Positions 51,487-61,272 of a stretch of 64,000 nucleotides of DNA are shown here, in pieces (within the stretch, counting starts at the first letter, position 1; each line of letters opens with the position of its first letter). This DNA is from Acidimicrobiaceae bacterium (GTDB taxonomy: Bacteria > Actinomycetota > Acidimicrobiia > Acidimicrobiales > Aldehydirespiratoraceae). The stretch is from NCBI GenBank assembly GCA_016845585.1, contig JAERSO010000018.1, positions 33,172 through 97,171 of the forward strand. Direction: 5' to 3'. The notes beneath the pieces were generated by a model. It ran no database searches. It was given only the letters and a program-made list of their open reading frames with translations, and was not told the origin of the DNA. Both the position numbers and the translations under genes were made by a program.

Positions 51487-52146
51487 GTGAACCCCACGGC
51501 TGTCATCTTCGATTTCGACGGAACCATCGCCGACACGGAGTGGGAGATCTACTCCTACGTGAACGCGGTGTACGAGGCCCACGGCCTCACGACGTCGCTC
51601 GATGCATGGGTGCACTCGATCGGCCGGGCGGACAATCGTCCTCTGGAGGAGCACCTCGGCGACCGACTCGGCCGTGCTCCCGATGCCGACGTGATCGAGG
51701 AGATCAAGGCCAAACACTGGGACCGCCGCCACACCGTGCCCATGCGCCCTGGAGTTCAGGCGCTCATCGAAACGGTGACAGCCGCGGCCAAGCCGCTCGC
51801 CGTTGCGAGCTCGTCGCCCACGTCGTGGGTCGAACCGCATCTCGAACGCCTCGAGATCCGACACCACTTCGCGGCGATCCGCACCCGTGACCATGTCGAA
51901 CACGGCAAGCCCGAACCCGATCTCTTCTATGCCGCCGCCGCAGTCCTCGAGATCGATCCGGCCGAGATCCTGGTCATCGAGGATTCGAAGCACGGCTGTG
52001 CGGCCGCCAAGGCCGCGGGGATGACGTGTGTCGTCGTCCCCAACCGGATCACCAAACTCGACATCCCGACCGATGCCGACCTCGTCCTCGACTCCCTCGA
52101 AGACTTCCCCTACCAAGACTTCAACCTCCATCCCCTCGGTTTCTGA
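51487..52146 (+). CDS. HAD-superfamily phosphatase
   Basis: 219 residues with GTG start. IFDFDGTIADTE gives the two catalytic aspartates, SSSPTSWV the Thr/Ser motif, and GKPEPDLF and VIEDSKHG the last two motifs. Resembles beta-phosphoglucomutase or phosphoglycolate phosphatase. It lies inside the haem locus between hemD and hemB, but nothing in the sequence ties it to haem synthesis. Confidence 0.9.
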   Translation: MNPTAVIFDFDGTIADTEWEIYSYVNAVYEAHGLTTSLDAWVHSIGRADNRPLEEHLGDRLGRAPDADVIEEIKAKHWDRRHTVPMRPGVQALIETVTAAAKPLAVASSSPTSWVEPHLERLEIRHHFAAIRTRDHVEHGKPEPDLFYAAAAVLEIDPAEILVIEDSKHGCAAAKAAGMTCVVVPNRITKLDIPTDADLVLDSLEDFPYQDFNLHPLGF

Positions 52147-52217
52147 CCGTCCCAGGGTCCTGTGAGAACCAGAGTCCGGCCAGGAAGTGCGGGGGGTGGA
52201 GCCGGTAACCTGCTCGG

Positions 52218-53198
52218 GTGAGCTTTCCGCAGCGCCGTCTTCGTCGACTCCGCCGCACGCCTGCCCTTCGGCGGATGGTGCGTGAGTCCCGTCTCCATCC
52301 CGACGACCTCATTGCGCCGTTCTTCGTGCGCGAAGGCATCGACGAGCCACAGCCGATCGGCTCCCTGCCGGGGCAGATGCAGCACACGCGTGAGTCACTG
52401 CGCGAGGAAGTCCGCCAGCTCAAGGATCTCGGCGTGCCCGCGGTGATGCTCTTCGGTGTGCCGCTGAGCAAGGACCATGAGGGTTCCGAGGCGTTCAATC
52501 CCGATGGCATCGTGCAGCTGGCCATCCAGGACTTGAAGGACGACCATGGCGACGACCTCGTCGTCATCCCCGACCTCTGCGTCGACGAATACACCGACCA
52601 CGGACACTGTGGCGTACTGGACGACCACGGTCAGCCCGACAACGACGCGACGCTCGAGATCTACGAACAGATCGCCGTCGCCCAGGCCACCGCCGGCGCC
52701 GACATCGTGGCCCCGAGTGGGATGATGGACGGTCAGGTGTTCGCCATCCGCGAGGCGCTCGATGACGCGGGCTTCGATCAGGTCGCGATCCTCGCCTATG
52801 CCGCCAAGTACGCCACGGCGCTCTACGGACCGTTCCGCGACGCGGTCGACGTCACCATTGCCGGCGGCGGCAACCGCAAGGGCTACCAGCAGGACATCGC
52901 CAACGCCCGTGAGGCGATGGAAGAGATTCGCGAGGACATCGGCGAGGGCGCCGACATCGTCATGGTCAAGCCGGCGATGCCGTACCTCGACGTGATATCC
53001 CGAGCCCGACAAGAGATCGACATCCCGCTCGCCGCCTACCACGTGAGCGGTGAATACGCGATGGTCCACGCGGCTGCTCAGAACGGCTGGCTCGAGCTCG
53101 AGCCCGTCGCCTTCGAACACATCGGCGCGATCAAGCGAGCCGGCGCCGATCTGATCCTGACCTACTTCTCGCGACTCATAGCTGAAGGTTTGCAGTGA
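52218..53198 (+). CDS. hemB: Porphobilinogen synthase (delta-aminolevulinate dehydratase)
   Basis: 326 residues, GTG start. Schiff-base lysines K197 (AYAAKYAT) and K251 (VMVKPAMPYLD) are both present. The metal region reads DLCVDEYTDHGHCGV, with cysteines at 121 and 131 but Asp at 123 where zinc enzymes have the middle cysteine. Condenses two aminolevulinates to porphobilinogen. Overlaps hemL by 4 bp. Confidence 0.95.
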   Translation: MSFPQRRLRRLRRTPALRRMVRESRLHPDDLIAPFFVREGIDEPQPIGSLPGQMQHTRESLREEVRQLKDLGVPAVMLFGVPLSKDHEGSEAFNPDGIVQLAIQDLKDDHGDDLVVIPDLCVDEYTDHGHCGVLDDHGQPDNDATLEIYEQIAVAQATAGADIVAPSGMMDGQVFAIREALDDAGFDQVAILAYAAKYATALYGPFRDAVDVTIAGGGNRKGYQQDIANAREAMEEIREDIGEGADIVMVKPAMPYLDVISRARQEIDIPLAAYHVSGEYAMVHAAAQNGWLELEPVAFEHIGAIKRAGADLILTYFSRLIAEGLQ

Positions 53199-54457
53199 CC
53201 GACACAACGAATGCATCGCTCTTCGAACGCGCCCAAGCCGTCATCCCCGGCGGCGTCAATTCGCCGGTGCGCGCCTTCGGCTCCGTTGGCGGCACGCCGT
53301 ACTTCGTCGAGCGGGGCGAGGGCCCGTTCGTGTTCGACGTCGAAGGCCGTCGTTACATCGACTATGTGCAGAGCTACGGCCCGGCCATCCTCGGTCACGC
53401 CCATCCGGCGGTCATCGCCTCCATCCAGGACGCCGCTTCCCGTGGCACCAGCTATGGAGCCCCGACCGAGAACGAGGTGCTGATCGCGGAGGAGATGTGT
53501 TCGCGCATCGACGGCATGGACAAGGTGCGGCTCGTTTCGAGCGGCACCGAGGCCACGATGTCGGCGATCCGCCTCGCACGCGGCACGACCGGTCGCGACA
53601 AGATCATCAAGTTCGCCGGCAACTACCACGGCCACTCCGACTCGCTGCTCGTCGCGGGCGGTTCCGGTGTCGCCCAGCAGGGCCTCGTCGGTTCCGAGGG
53701 TGTCACCCCCGGGGCCGTTGCTGACACGGTCGTCGCCCCGTTCAACGTCGTGCCGGAGATCGACGAGACGGTCGCCGTGGTGTGTGTCGAACCCGTTGCC
53801 GCGAACATGGGCCTCGTCGGCCCGGCTCCCGGATTCCTCGAGGGGCTGCGTGCGGCGTGCGATGCCGCGGGTGCGCTCCTGATGTTCGACGAGGTCATCA
53901 CCGGGTTCCGTCTGTGTCGCGGCGGCGCCGCCGAGTGGTACGGCGTGAAGCCCGACATCTGGTGCTTCGGCAAGGTCATCGGTGGCGGCCTGCCCATGGG
54001 AGCCTTTGGTGCGTCGAATGAGGTCATGGGCAACCTGGCGCCGCTCGGTGGCGTCTATCAGGCCGGCACGCTGTCCGGGAATCCGCTCGCCACCGCGGCG
54101 GGGCTCACCGCGATGCAACACCTCACGGTCGAGGCGTACGAGCACCTCACGGCCATCGCCACGAAGCTTGCCGACGGAATGCAAGCGGCCTTCAACGACG
54201 CCGGCGTGGCGGCCGTCGTCCCCCGTATCGGTCCGCTCGTCGGCCTCTTCTTCGGCGACACCGCACCCCACGATTTCGACAGCGCCAAGGTGATCTGCGA
54301 CAACGGCGTCTACCCGAGGTTCTTCCACGGCATGCTCGACCGCGGTATCACGCTCGCGCCGGGCGCCTACGAGGCGATCTTCCCGTCGCTCGCCCACACC
54401 GATGCCGAGATCGACGAAACGATCGCCGCAGTCGCCGAGGTGGCAACACTGCTCTGA
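53195..54457 (+). CDS. hemL: Glutamate-1-semialdehyde 2,1-aminomutase
   Basis: 420 residues. The PLP lysine is K260 in FGKVIGGGLPMGA; FDEVITGF holds the PLP-binding aspartate and GPAILGHAHP is typical. Converts glutamate-1-semialdehyde to aminolevulinate. GTG start in a GTGA overlap with the hemB stop; end of the haem run. Confidence 0.95.
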   Translation: MTDTTNASLFERAQAVIPGGVNSPVRAFGSVGGTPYFVERGEGPFVFDVEGRRYIDYVQSYGPAILGHAHPAVIASIQDAASRGTSYGAPTENEVLIAEEMCSRIDGMDKVRLVSSGTEATMSAIRLARGTTGRDKIIKFAGNYHGHSDSLLVAGGSGVAQQGLVGSEGVTPGAVADTVVAPFNVVPEIDETVAVVCVEPVAANMGLVGPAPGFLEGLRAACDAAGALLMFDEVITGFRLCRGGAAEWYGVKPDIWCFGKVIGGGLPMGAFGASNEVMGNLAPLGGVYQAGTLSGNPLATAAGLTAMQHLTVEAYEHLTAIATKLADGMQAAFNDAGVAAVVPRIGPLVGLFFGDTAPHDFDSAKVICDNGVYPRFFHGMLDRGITLAPGAYEAIFPSLAHTDAEIDETIAAVAEVATLL

Positions 54458-54472
54458 GCAGGAATTGCGATG

Positions 54473-56473
54473 TCAGAAGTGGTCGCGGGGGTGGCGTTGC
54501 GACCACGAGCGGTCGAAGAAGCGCACGCCGTCTTCTGATGCGGTGATCTCGGCCTCGACGTCGAACGTGTCCGCAGTGCAGGTCATCGTGGTCTCCGCGG
54601 TCGTCGCCACGTGCCAGTCGTCGCGGCGGGCGGACCACGTCCACGAGTAGTACGCCTTCGCGCTGAGCGGGTCGTCCGGGTGGATGTCGTAGCGCTGCAC
54701 GCTCGTCGAGGCGACCTCGGTGCCGGTGGCGTGGAACCGGGTGGAGCCATTGTCGGTCTCGATGATCAGCGAGTGCGTTCCGGTGACGTCGTCGACCTCG
54801 CGCCGGCGTCGCTCGTGATGCGGGGCCACGGGTTCGTACGCCTCGCTCGACGGTTGCTCGGGCGCGGGTCGAGGTGACGTCATCGGTGTCAGATCCCCGA
54901 CGGTGGGAACGTGAAGACGTGAGGACGAGAGCAGGGTCAGCTCGACGGGGCGCGGCGCGGGCCACGCGATCGGCCAGTAGCTGGACGACACGCCGAGTCG
55001 GAGCCGGTGCCCGGGAGGGAGCTCGTAGCCGACATGGTTCAGACTGATCGTGACCGACACCGACTCGCCGGGAACGACCGGCTCGGGATGAGTCTTGCTC
55101 TCGCGTTGACTGAGGTTGACGACGCCGCGGGTGATGAGTGTGCTCGTGCCGTCGGGGGCCACGTCGCACAGTCGAGCGGCCACCAGGGCCTGCGGTCGAC
55201 TGCTCGCGAGATCGAGTTCGAGCACGGACTCACCGACGATCGTGAGCGGGTCGTCGAGTGGAGCCGTGTCGAAGCAGCACGACCCGAGGTCCTCCCCGGT
55301 CTGGTCGGCAGGGAGCTCCGGACCGATCCCGAACGAGAACCACGGCATGTATTCGCCGCCGTCCAGGCCGACCGTCTGCGGTGACGAGACGACCCTTGGC
55401 GCCGCAACGGGATCCGCGTGCAGCGCGAGCTCGCCTCGACAGAGATGAAAGGTCCGCGGCGTGACGAGGGGCGACGGCCACTCCTCGAAGGCGATCCATC
55501 GACCAGGCCGCTCGGCGTGGAACGTGGACGGACGCACGCTCTCCTGCACGAAGAAGCGGAGCGCCGGCAGGGAGAGGTCCCCGGTCGAGGCGTCTCGCAG
55601 CCAGTGGTCGAACCAGGTCACCACCTCCGGCAGGAAGTCCACGGTCGGCCCCGGGATGGCCATCTGGGGGTACCGGTGCGACCACTGGCCCTGGATCCCG
55701 TGCACCACGCCGTTGAGGTTGGCGACGAGGCGCGGCACTGCGTTGGGCCAGCAATCGGCGTGGCCGCTGACCGCCAACACCGGAATTCGGATGCGTGAGT
55801 GGTCGCTCGCCACCGTGCCGCGCATCCAGTAGTCGTCCTCGCGCTGGTGGTCGAGCCACAGCCCGAGGAGCAGCGGTGCGTCTCGGAGACGCTCGACCCA
55901 GAGCTCACGCCAGTCGTCGGGCCGATGCTGCGGATCGGGCGGCCGGGTGTTGTAGGACAACATGATCGACGCCCAGCCGACCGTCTCGCCGACCATGCAT
56001 CCGACGTAGTAGCCGCCGTCGTCGTAGTAGCGGGAGTCGGTGGCGCCGAGGGCGATGACGGCCTCGAGGCCATCGGCGCGCCGGGCAGCCATCTGGAGTC
56101 CGGTGATACCGCCCCAGGAGATCCCGATCATCCCCACCTTGCCGTTGCACCACGGCTGATCGGCGATCCAGCGGATGACCGACTCACCGTCGGCCATCTC
56201 CTGATCGCTGTACTCGTCGAGGAGGACACCGTCGGAACTGCCAGATCCTCGCATGTCGACCCGGATGCACGTGAAGCCGTGATCGGCCAGGTGAGGGTGG
56301 GTTGTCTCGTCGCGTGCGACGGTGCCATCGTCCTTCCGGTACGGGATGTACTCGAGGATCGCGGGAGTGGCGATCTCGTGGGTGGTGGTCGGCCGCCAGA
56401 CCCTCGCCGCGAGCCGTGCCCCATCCGGAAGGGGGACCCAGATGTGGGGGATGACCTCATGGCTTGGCGCCAT
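54473..56473 (-). CDS. CocE/NonD-family serine hydrolase
   Basis: 666 residues. The catalytic serine lies in GISWGG (residues about 139-144), after RVDMRGSGSS. A C-terminal jelly-roll (residues about 350-530, with HRLRLGVSSSYWP) follows, then an extra 130-residue domain with WTWSARRDDW and FFDRSW near the end. Family members are acyl peptidases, X-Pro dipeptidases or esterases. The 666-residue length is over the usual 550-600, caused by this tail. Convergent with hemL. Confidence 0.87.
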   Translation of the reverse strand: MAPSHEVIPHIWVPLPDGARLAARVWRPTTTHEIATPAILEYIPYRKDDGTVARDETTHPHLADHGFTCIRVDMRGSGSSDGVLLDEYSDQEMADGESVIRWIADQPWCNGKVGMIGISWGGITGLQMAARRADGLEAVIALGATDSRYYDDGGYYVGCMVGETVGWASIMLSYNTRPPDPQHRPDDWRELWVERLRDAPLLLGLWLDHQREDDYWMRGTVASDHSRIRIPVLAVSGHADCWPNAVPRLVANLNGVVHGIQGQWSHRYPQMAIPGPTVDFLPEVVTWFDHWLRDASTGDLSLPALRFFVQESVRPSTFHAERPGRWIAFEEWPSPLVTPRTFHLCRGELALHADPVAAPRVVSSPQTVGLDGGEYMPWFSFGIGPELPADQTGEDLGSCCFDTAPLDDPLTIVGESVLELDLASSRPQALVAARLCDVAPDGTSTLITRGVVNLSQRESKTHPEPVVPGESVSVTISLNHVGYELPPGHRLRLGVSSSYWPIAWPAPRPVELTLLSSSRLHVPTVGDLTPMTSPRPAPEQPSSEAYEPVAPHHERRRREVDDVTGTHSLIIETDNGSTRFHATGTEVASTSVQRYDIHPDDPLSAKAYYSWTWSARRDDWHVATTAETTMTCTADTFDVEAEITASEDGVRFFDRSWSQRHPRDHF

Positions 56474-56603
56474 GAGCCGGACGCTAGGTCGCCGAGCGGA
56501 GCCGTAGAAGCCGGAATCTCATCGGGTACTTCTTGCTTTCGCGAACCAGACTCGGGTTCGTTGCGTACTGACCCCTGACACACATGACGAGCAAGGACTG
56601 AGC

Positions 56604-57338
56604 ATGAACAAGAAGACGATGATCGGCGGAGCACTCGCGGTGGTGGCCGTTCTCGGCATCGCGGTGTGGTGGTTCGTCTTCAAAGACGATGCGCCGGCCG
56701 AGGTGTCCGTCGACGACGCCAGCGCGCAACTCGATGAAGACCTTGCTGCCGGGGGCGACGTGGCGGCCGGCTTCGACGGCGACGTCAACGGCACGTGGAT
56801 CGTCGACGATGAGATCGGCACCTTCGACTTCGAAACGGCCAGCGGCAGTTTCGCCGGCTTCCGGGTCGATGAGGAGCTGACGGTCGGAGCCGTGACGGCC
56901 GTCGGTCGCAGCGGCGACGTCGCCGGTTCGCTCACGATCGACGGCGGCTCGCTGACTGCAGCGGAGATCACCGTCGACATGAACACGATCGTCTCCAACG
57001 ACTCCCGTCGCGAGCGGGCGATCCGCAACACGGTCAATGCCTCGAGTTTCCCGACCGCGACGTTCACGTTGAGCCGACCGGTCGAGCTTCCGGCCGGTCT
57101 GGCTGACGGTGATCAGGTCACCGTCGACGCAGTCGGCGATCTCTCCGTTGCCGGCACGTCGAACGAGGTGACGTTCTCGATTTCTGCCGTGGTCCGCGAC
57201 GACGGCTTCGGCATCATCACCGGTTCGGCTGACCTCGTCTGGGATGACTTCGGCATCACGCCGCCGTCGGCCCCCATCGTGGTCTCGATCGCCGATGAGG
57301 GAATCGTGGAGTTCCAGCTGGTCGTCGCCAAGGGCTGA
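56604..57338 (+). CDS. Membrane-anchored YceI-like protein
   Basis: 244 residues. N-terminal helix KTMIGGALAVVAVLGIAVWW (residues 4-23) acts as an anchor or uncleaved signal. The YceI lipocalin-like barrel covers about 70-240 (GTWIVDD, ITVDMNTIVSNDSRRERAI, FPTATFTL). YceI proteins bind polyisoprenoids or similar lipids. Monocistronic or leading the CDP-alcohol gene 25 bp downstream. Confidence 0.88.
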   Translation: MNKKTMIGGALAVVAVLGIAVWWFVFKDDAPAEVSVDDASAQLDEDLAAGGDVAAGFDGDVNGTWIVDDEIGTFDFETASGSFAGFRVDEELTVGAVTAVGRSGDVAGSLTIDGGSLTAAEITVDMNTIVSNDSRRERAIRNTVNASSFPTATFTLSRPVELPAGLADGDQVTVDAVGDLSVAGTSNEVTFSISAVVRDDGFGIITGSADLVWDDFGITPPSAPIVVSIADEGIVEFQLVVAKG

Positions 57339-57362
57339 GGTCCGGCACGCTAGACACGTGGG

Positions 57363-58037
57363 ATGACAGACGGGTTCGCGGGCGACAAGAAGGCTGGTCA
57401 GTCGCTGCTGGGGCCGGTGGAGCGTCGCTTCATCGACTGGGCGATCCCCAAGGTTCCGAAGCCGATCATGAGCCATCACCTCACCGCGCTCACTGCGGTG
57501 TGGTCGGCGGCCACGATCGTCTTCGGGATGCTGGCGGTCGATGATCACCGTTGGCTGCACGCCATGTCGGCGATGGTGTTCCTCCAGTGGCTGACGGATT
57601 CCCTCGACGGCTCCCTCGGGAAGTACCGCAAGCAGGGTCTGGTGAAGTGGGGGTTCTTCATGGACCACCTCCTCGACCTCGTCTTCGCCGGGTCGATCGT
57701 GGTCGCCTATTCCTTCCTGGTCGAGGCCTGGTGGCTCGAGTTCCTCTTCCTGATTCTCCTGCTCATCACGTGTGCCACGATGGCCGTTTCGTTCTTGTCG
57801 TTTGCCGCCGCGAAGCAGTTCCAGATCGCCTACTACGGGATCGGGCCCACGGAGATCCGTATCGGCTACATCGCCCTCAACACCTCCGTCGCGGCCGTTG
57901 GTACCGAGATCTTCAGTTGGGGTGTGCCGGTCGTGGTCGGGCTGAATGCCGTCGCCTTCCTCGTGATGGCCACGCAGACGAGTCGAAACCTCTGGCGGGT
58001 CGACTACGACGCCAATGTCGACGGGCAGCCCCGATGA
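57363..58037 (+). CDS. CDP-alcohol phosphatidyltransferase family protein
   Basis: 224 residues with six or so membrane segments. The metal-binding aspartates of the family pattern D-x2-DG-x2-AR-x8/9-G-x3-D-x3-D are all present around residues 79-105, but AR is replaced by GK (DSLDGSLGKYR). Transfers a phospho-alcohol from a CDP-activated lipid or alcohol. Overlaps the flavoprotein gene by 4 bp. Confidence 0.85.
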   Translation: MTDGFAGDKKAGQSLLGPVERRFIDWAIPKVPKPIMSHHLTALTAVWSAATIVFGMLAVDDHRWLHAMSAMVFLQWLTDSLDGSLGKYRKQGLVKWGFFMDHLLDLVFAGSIVVAYSFLVEAWWLEFLFLILLLITCATMAVSFLSFAAAKQFQIAYYGIGPTEIRIGYIALNTSVAAVGTEIFSWGVPVVVGLNAVAFLVMATQTSRNLWRVDYDANVDGQPR

Positions 58038-59209
58038 CCGCGCTGGTGATCGGCGGCGGTCCTGCAGGGTTGATGGCGGCGGAGCGTCTCCGAAAGGGTG
58101 GCGCAGCGGTGACCATCATCGAGTCCCGGCGGTCCGTGGGTCGCACTCTCTTGCTCGCAGGCCGAAGCGGTCTGAATCTGACCCACTCCGAACCGCTCGA
58201 CGATTTCCTCGATCGCTACGGCCCCGCCCGGCCCCACCTCGAGCCGATGATCCGCGCCTTCGGTCCGGATTCGCTACGGGGATGGGCCGATGAGCTGGGG
58301 GCTGAGACCTATGTCGGGTCGAGTGGTCGAGTCTTCCCGGCCGTCCACAAGGCAACGCCCCTCCTGCGGGCGTGGCTCGACCGGTTGGTCGATGCCGGCG
58401 TCGCCTTTCGTAGGGGCCTTCGCTGGACGGGCTTCGTCGCCGGTGGTGTCACCGTGATCGGTGATGACGGCGAGTCCGAGACGTTGCATGCCGACCGGAT
58501 CGTGCTGGCGCTCGGCGGGGGCAGCTGGCCGCGTGTGGGCGGCGACGGCAGCTGGGTGGAGATCATGCGAGATGCCGGCGTGGCGTGTACCGACCTCGCG
58601 GCGGCCAATGCCGGCGTGCTCGTCGACTGGACACCGACGTTCCTCGAGAACTTCGAGGGAGAACCGCTGAAGAACGCGGCGGTGAGCGTGGCCGGCGAAT
58701 CAATCCGAGGCGAACCGGTCGTGACCCGAACCGGGCTGGAGGGCGGACCGATCTACGGACTCGGCCCGCAGATTCGAGCGCAACTGAAGGAAGCGGGGCG
58801 CGCCACCCTCCACATCGACCTCCATCCCGACATCTCCCACAACGGACTCGGAATCCGTTTGGAGACCCGGCGTCCGAAGGACAGCGCCTCGACCTGGCTT
58901 CGGCGTGCCGGCATCAAGCCGGTCGGCGTCTCCTTGATGCGCGAGGCCACCGGCAACCAGCTTCCGAGCGATCCGGCTGTCACTGCGGCGCTGGTCAAGG
59001 CGGTGCCGGTTGCGGTGGTGGCGATGGCCCCGATCGAGCGGGCGATCTCGACTGCAGGGGGTGTGGCGTGGTCGGCTGTCGACGCATCACTGCAACTCCG
59101 AGACCGGCCGGGGGTCCACATCGTCGGCGAGATGCTCGACTGGGAAGCCCCGACCGGCGGCTACCTCCTGCAGGCCTGCTTCAGCACCGGAGCCTGGGCG
59201 GGCAAGTAA
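58034..59209 (+). CDS. BaiN/HI0933-family flavoprotein
   Basis: 391 residues from the ATG at 58034. The dinucleotide motif VIGGGPAGLMAAERL at the start, AGRSGLNLTHSE and the end GEMLDWEAPTGGYLLQACF match the TIGR03862-like branch of FAD oxidoreductases. Substrate unknown. The stop codon lies inside a 35-bp palindrome. Confidence 0.87.
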   Translation: MTALVIGGGPAGLMAAERLRKGGAAVTIIESRRSVGRTLLLAGRSGLNLTHSEPLDDFLDRYGPARPHLEPMIRAFGPDSLRGWADELGAETYVGSSGRVFPAVHKATPLLRAWLDRLVDAGVAFRRGLRWTGFVAGGVTVIGDDGESETLHADRIVLALGGGSWPRVGGDGSWVEIMRDAGVACTDLAAANAGVLVDWTPTFLENFEGEPLKNAAVSVAGESIRGEPVVTRTGLEGGPIYGLGPQIRAQLKEAGRATLHIDLHPDISHNGLGIRLETRRPKDSASTWLRRAGIKPVGVSLMREATGNQLPSDPAVTAALVKAVPVAVVAMAPIERAISTAGGVAWSAVDASLQLRDRPGVHIVGEMLDWEAPTGGYLLQACFSTGAWAGK

Positions 59210-59237
59210 CGCTGGGGACAGACCCCAGCGTTACTTG
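59203..59237 (+). terminator. Stop-codon-containing palindrome, copy 2
   Basis: CAAGTAACGCTGGGG (59203-59217) pairs with CCCCAGCGTTACTTG (59223-59237) over a 5-nt ACAGA loop: 15 perfect pairs. The TAA stop of the flavoprotein gene is in the left arm. A strong stem without a U-tract; likely terminator. The same arms occur at 61246 in reverse orientation. Confidence 0.75.
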
Positions 59238-59282
59238 GGCCGTCCCGGCGAGAGGCTCGACACCGTGGGTTACCTTCACGCA

Positions 59283-60356
59283 ATGGCCATCCCGTCCTCA
59301 CTCGACCAGATCGACGCAGCCTTTCTGTCGGAGGTCCTCAGCCAGCCGATACGCACCGCCACCGCCGAACGCATCGCGGTCGGCACCGGCTTTCTCGGTG
59401 AACTCGCCCGAATCACGCTCGACTACGAGGGGGACGCGGACGGACCGGCGACGGTCATCGCCAAGATCCCCACCACCGACGGGGCCTTGAGGCCCGTGGG
59501 ACTGATGCTCGACGTCTATCAGCGGGAGTGTCGAGCGTATGACGAGGTCGTGCCGCAGCTGAAGGTGCGAACGGCCGGGGCGTTCTACAACGGTTTCGAC
59601 GTCGACGCGGAGGAGTACTGCCTCATCCTCGAGGACATCGCTCACATGACACCGGGGGATCAGGCCGCGGGTTGCTCACTGGACCAGGCGAGCGCCGCGA
59701 TGGATGCGGCCGCGGGGTTGCACAGCCGATGGTGGCGCAGGGTCGAGCAGCTCGACTGGGTTCCGCCGATCGACAGCCCGCTCAACATGGGGTTGCAGGG
59801 AATGGTCGAGATGGCCTGGCCGGCGATCGTCGACCTCTATGCCGACACGCTGGGACCGGAGATTCTCGGCCACCTCGAGACGTTCCTGCCGACGGTCTCG
59901 CAGATGCTCACCACGGCGGGGCCGGTGAGCCACACGCTTACCCACAACGACTTCCGCCTCGACAACATGTTCTTCGACGACGGTGAACTCGTCCTGATCG
60001 ACTGGCAGCTCGTCGGACGCGGTGATGGTCTCGGCGACGTGAGCCCGTTCCTTTCCATGAACCTCGACATCGAACTCCGCCGTGCTCACGAAACCGCGCT
60101 GCTGCGTCGGTACTTCGATGCGATGTCGAACGCGGGTGCCGGCTACCTGCACTTCGAGGATCTGGTCACCGCCTACCGCCTCAACCTCAACTTCTGGCTG
60201 CTGATGTACGCCTACTCGGGCACCACGGCGGGCGAGACCAATGATCGGTCGCGGGAGCTGTATCAGAACGCCGTGTCACGCTCGGCCGACGCCTATCGCG
60301 TCAATGCGGCGTGGGAACTCATCGGCTGGGACGACGCCCACGACCGTCTGCACTGA
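59283..60356 (+). CDS. Phosphotransferase (aminoglycoside/choline kinase-like)
   Basis: 357 residues from the ATG at 59283. The kinase-like fold has the lysine region ATVIAKIPTTD, catalytic THNDFRLDN and metal-binding LIDWQLVG. Resembles ecdysteroid-kinase-like/DUF1679 and acyl-CoA-dehydrogenase-linked phosphotransferases. Substrate unknown; no resistance role can be inferred. Convergent with the PhzF gene, one base apart. Confidence 0.85.
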   Translation: MAIPSSLDQIDAAFLSEVLSQPIRTATAERIAVGTGFLGELARITLDYEGDADGPATVIAKIPTTDGALRPVGLMLDVYQRECRAYDEVVPQLKVRTAGAFYNGFDVDAEEYCLILEDIAHMTPGDQAAGCSLDQASAAMDAAAGLHSRWWRRVEQLDWVPPIDSPLNMGLQGMVEMAWPAIVDLYADTLGPEILGHLETFLPTVSQMLTTAGPVSHTLTHNDFRLDNMFFDDGELVLIDWQLVGRGDGLGDVSPFLSMNLDIELRRAHETALLRRYFDAMSNAGAGYLHFEDLVTAYRLNLNFWLLMYAYSGTTAGETNDRSRELYQNAVSRSADAYRVNAAWELIGWDDAHDRLH

Positions 60357-60357
60357 T

Positions 60358-61230
60358 TCAGATGTCGACTTCGCCATTGACGCAGGTGACGGCGTCGCCG
60401 CCGACCCAGATCTCCCCGTCGGCCTCTTCGACGAAGACTCTGCCGGCACGGCCGAGGGCGGTGCCCTGGGCGGCGACGTAGGGCGACGACAGGGTGCCGT
60501 CGGCCAGTAGCCATTGAGCGAGAGCGGCGTTGAGTGAGCCGGTGACGGGGTCCTCGGCCGGCTGTCCCCCCGCACGGAAGAAGGCGCGGACCTCGATGGC
60601 GGGCTCGTCGACCTCGGTCGCGCCGACGGCGCCGATCTTGCCGATCACGCCGATCGGACTCGGCCCGACCACCCCGATGTCGTAGCTGTCGACGGCGCCG
60701 AAGTCGGGCTCGAGTGCGAGCACCGCGTCGGCGCTCGCGAGTCGGACTGCGATCCAGCCGGGGCCGTTGTCGCACCATTGCGCGTCAAGGATGTCATCGC
60801 GCGAGATCTGCAACACCTTGCAGACTCGAGCCACGTCGGCTTCGTCGGCCGCGCCACCGCGAATGAGCCCAGGGGCAGCGAAGGCGAGGCGTCCGTCGGA
60901 CTGCCGCAGGCTCACCAGGCCGACACCACACTCCTGCACGATGGTGCCTTCGTTCGCGGGCACGCCACCGGCTTCGAGCCAGGCGTGACAGGTGCCGATC
61001 GTCGGGTGGCCGGCGAACGGCAGCTCAGATCCAGGTGTGAAGATCCGCACCCGGTAGTCGGCGGCCGGGTCGCTCGGCTGCAGTAGGAACGTGGTCTCGC
61101 TCAGGTTCGTCCAGTGGGCGAACTGCTGCATCTCGTCGTCGGAGAGATGGTCGGCATCGAACACAACGGCAACCGGATTCCCCTTGTAGGGGACTGCGGT
61201 GAAGACATCGACTTGCTTGAACGGACGCAT
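60358..61230 (-). CDS. PhzF-family isomerase
   Basis: 290 residues. VDVFTAVPYKGNPVAVVFDA, SETTFLL (catalytic Glu region), FAGHPTIGTCHAW and EDPVTGSLNAALAQWL mark the PhzF fold, two diaminopimelate-epimerase-like halves. Family members isomerise small acids; most are uncharacterised. No phenazine genes are near. Starts 15 bp from the palindrome ending pgi. Confidence 0.9.
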   Translation of the reverse strand: MRPFKQVDVFTAVPYKGNPVAVVFDADHLSDDEMQQFAHWTNLSETTFLLQPSDPAADYRVRIFTPGSELPFAGHPTIGTCHAWLEAGGVPANEGTIVQECGVGLVSLRQSDGRLAFAAPGLIRGGAADEADVARVCKVLQISRDDILDAQWCDNGPGWIAVRLASADAVLALEPDFGAVDSYDIGVVGPSPIGVIGKIGAVGATEVDEPAIEVRAFFRAGGQPAEDPVTGSLNAALAQWLLADGTLSSPYVAAQGTALGRAGRVFVEEADGEIWVGGDAVTCVNGEVDI

Positions 61231-61245
61231 CCGCCGAACCGTACT

Positions 61246-61272
61246 AAGTAACGCTGGGGTCTGTCCCCAGCG

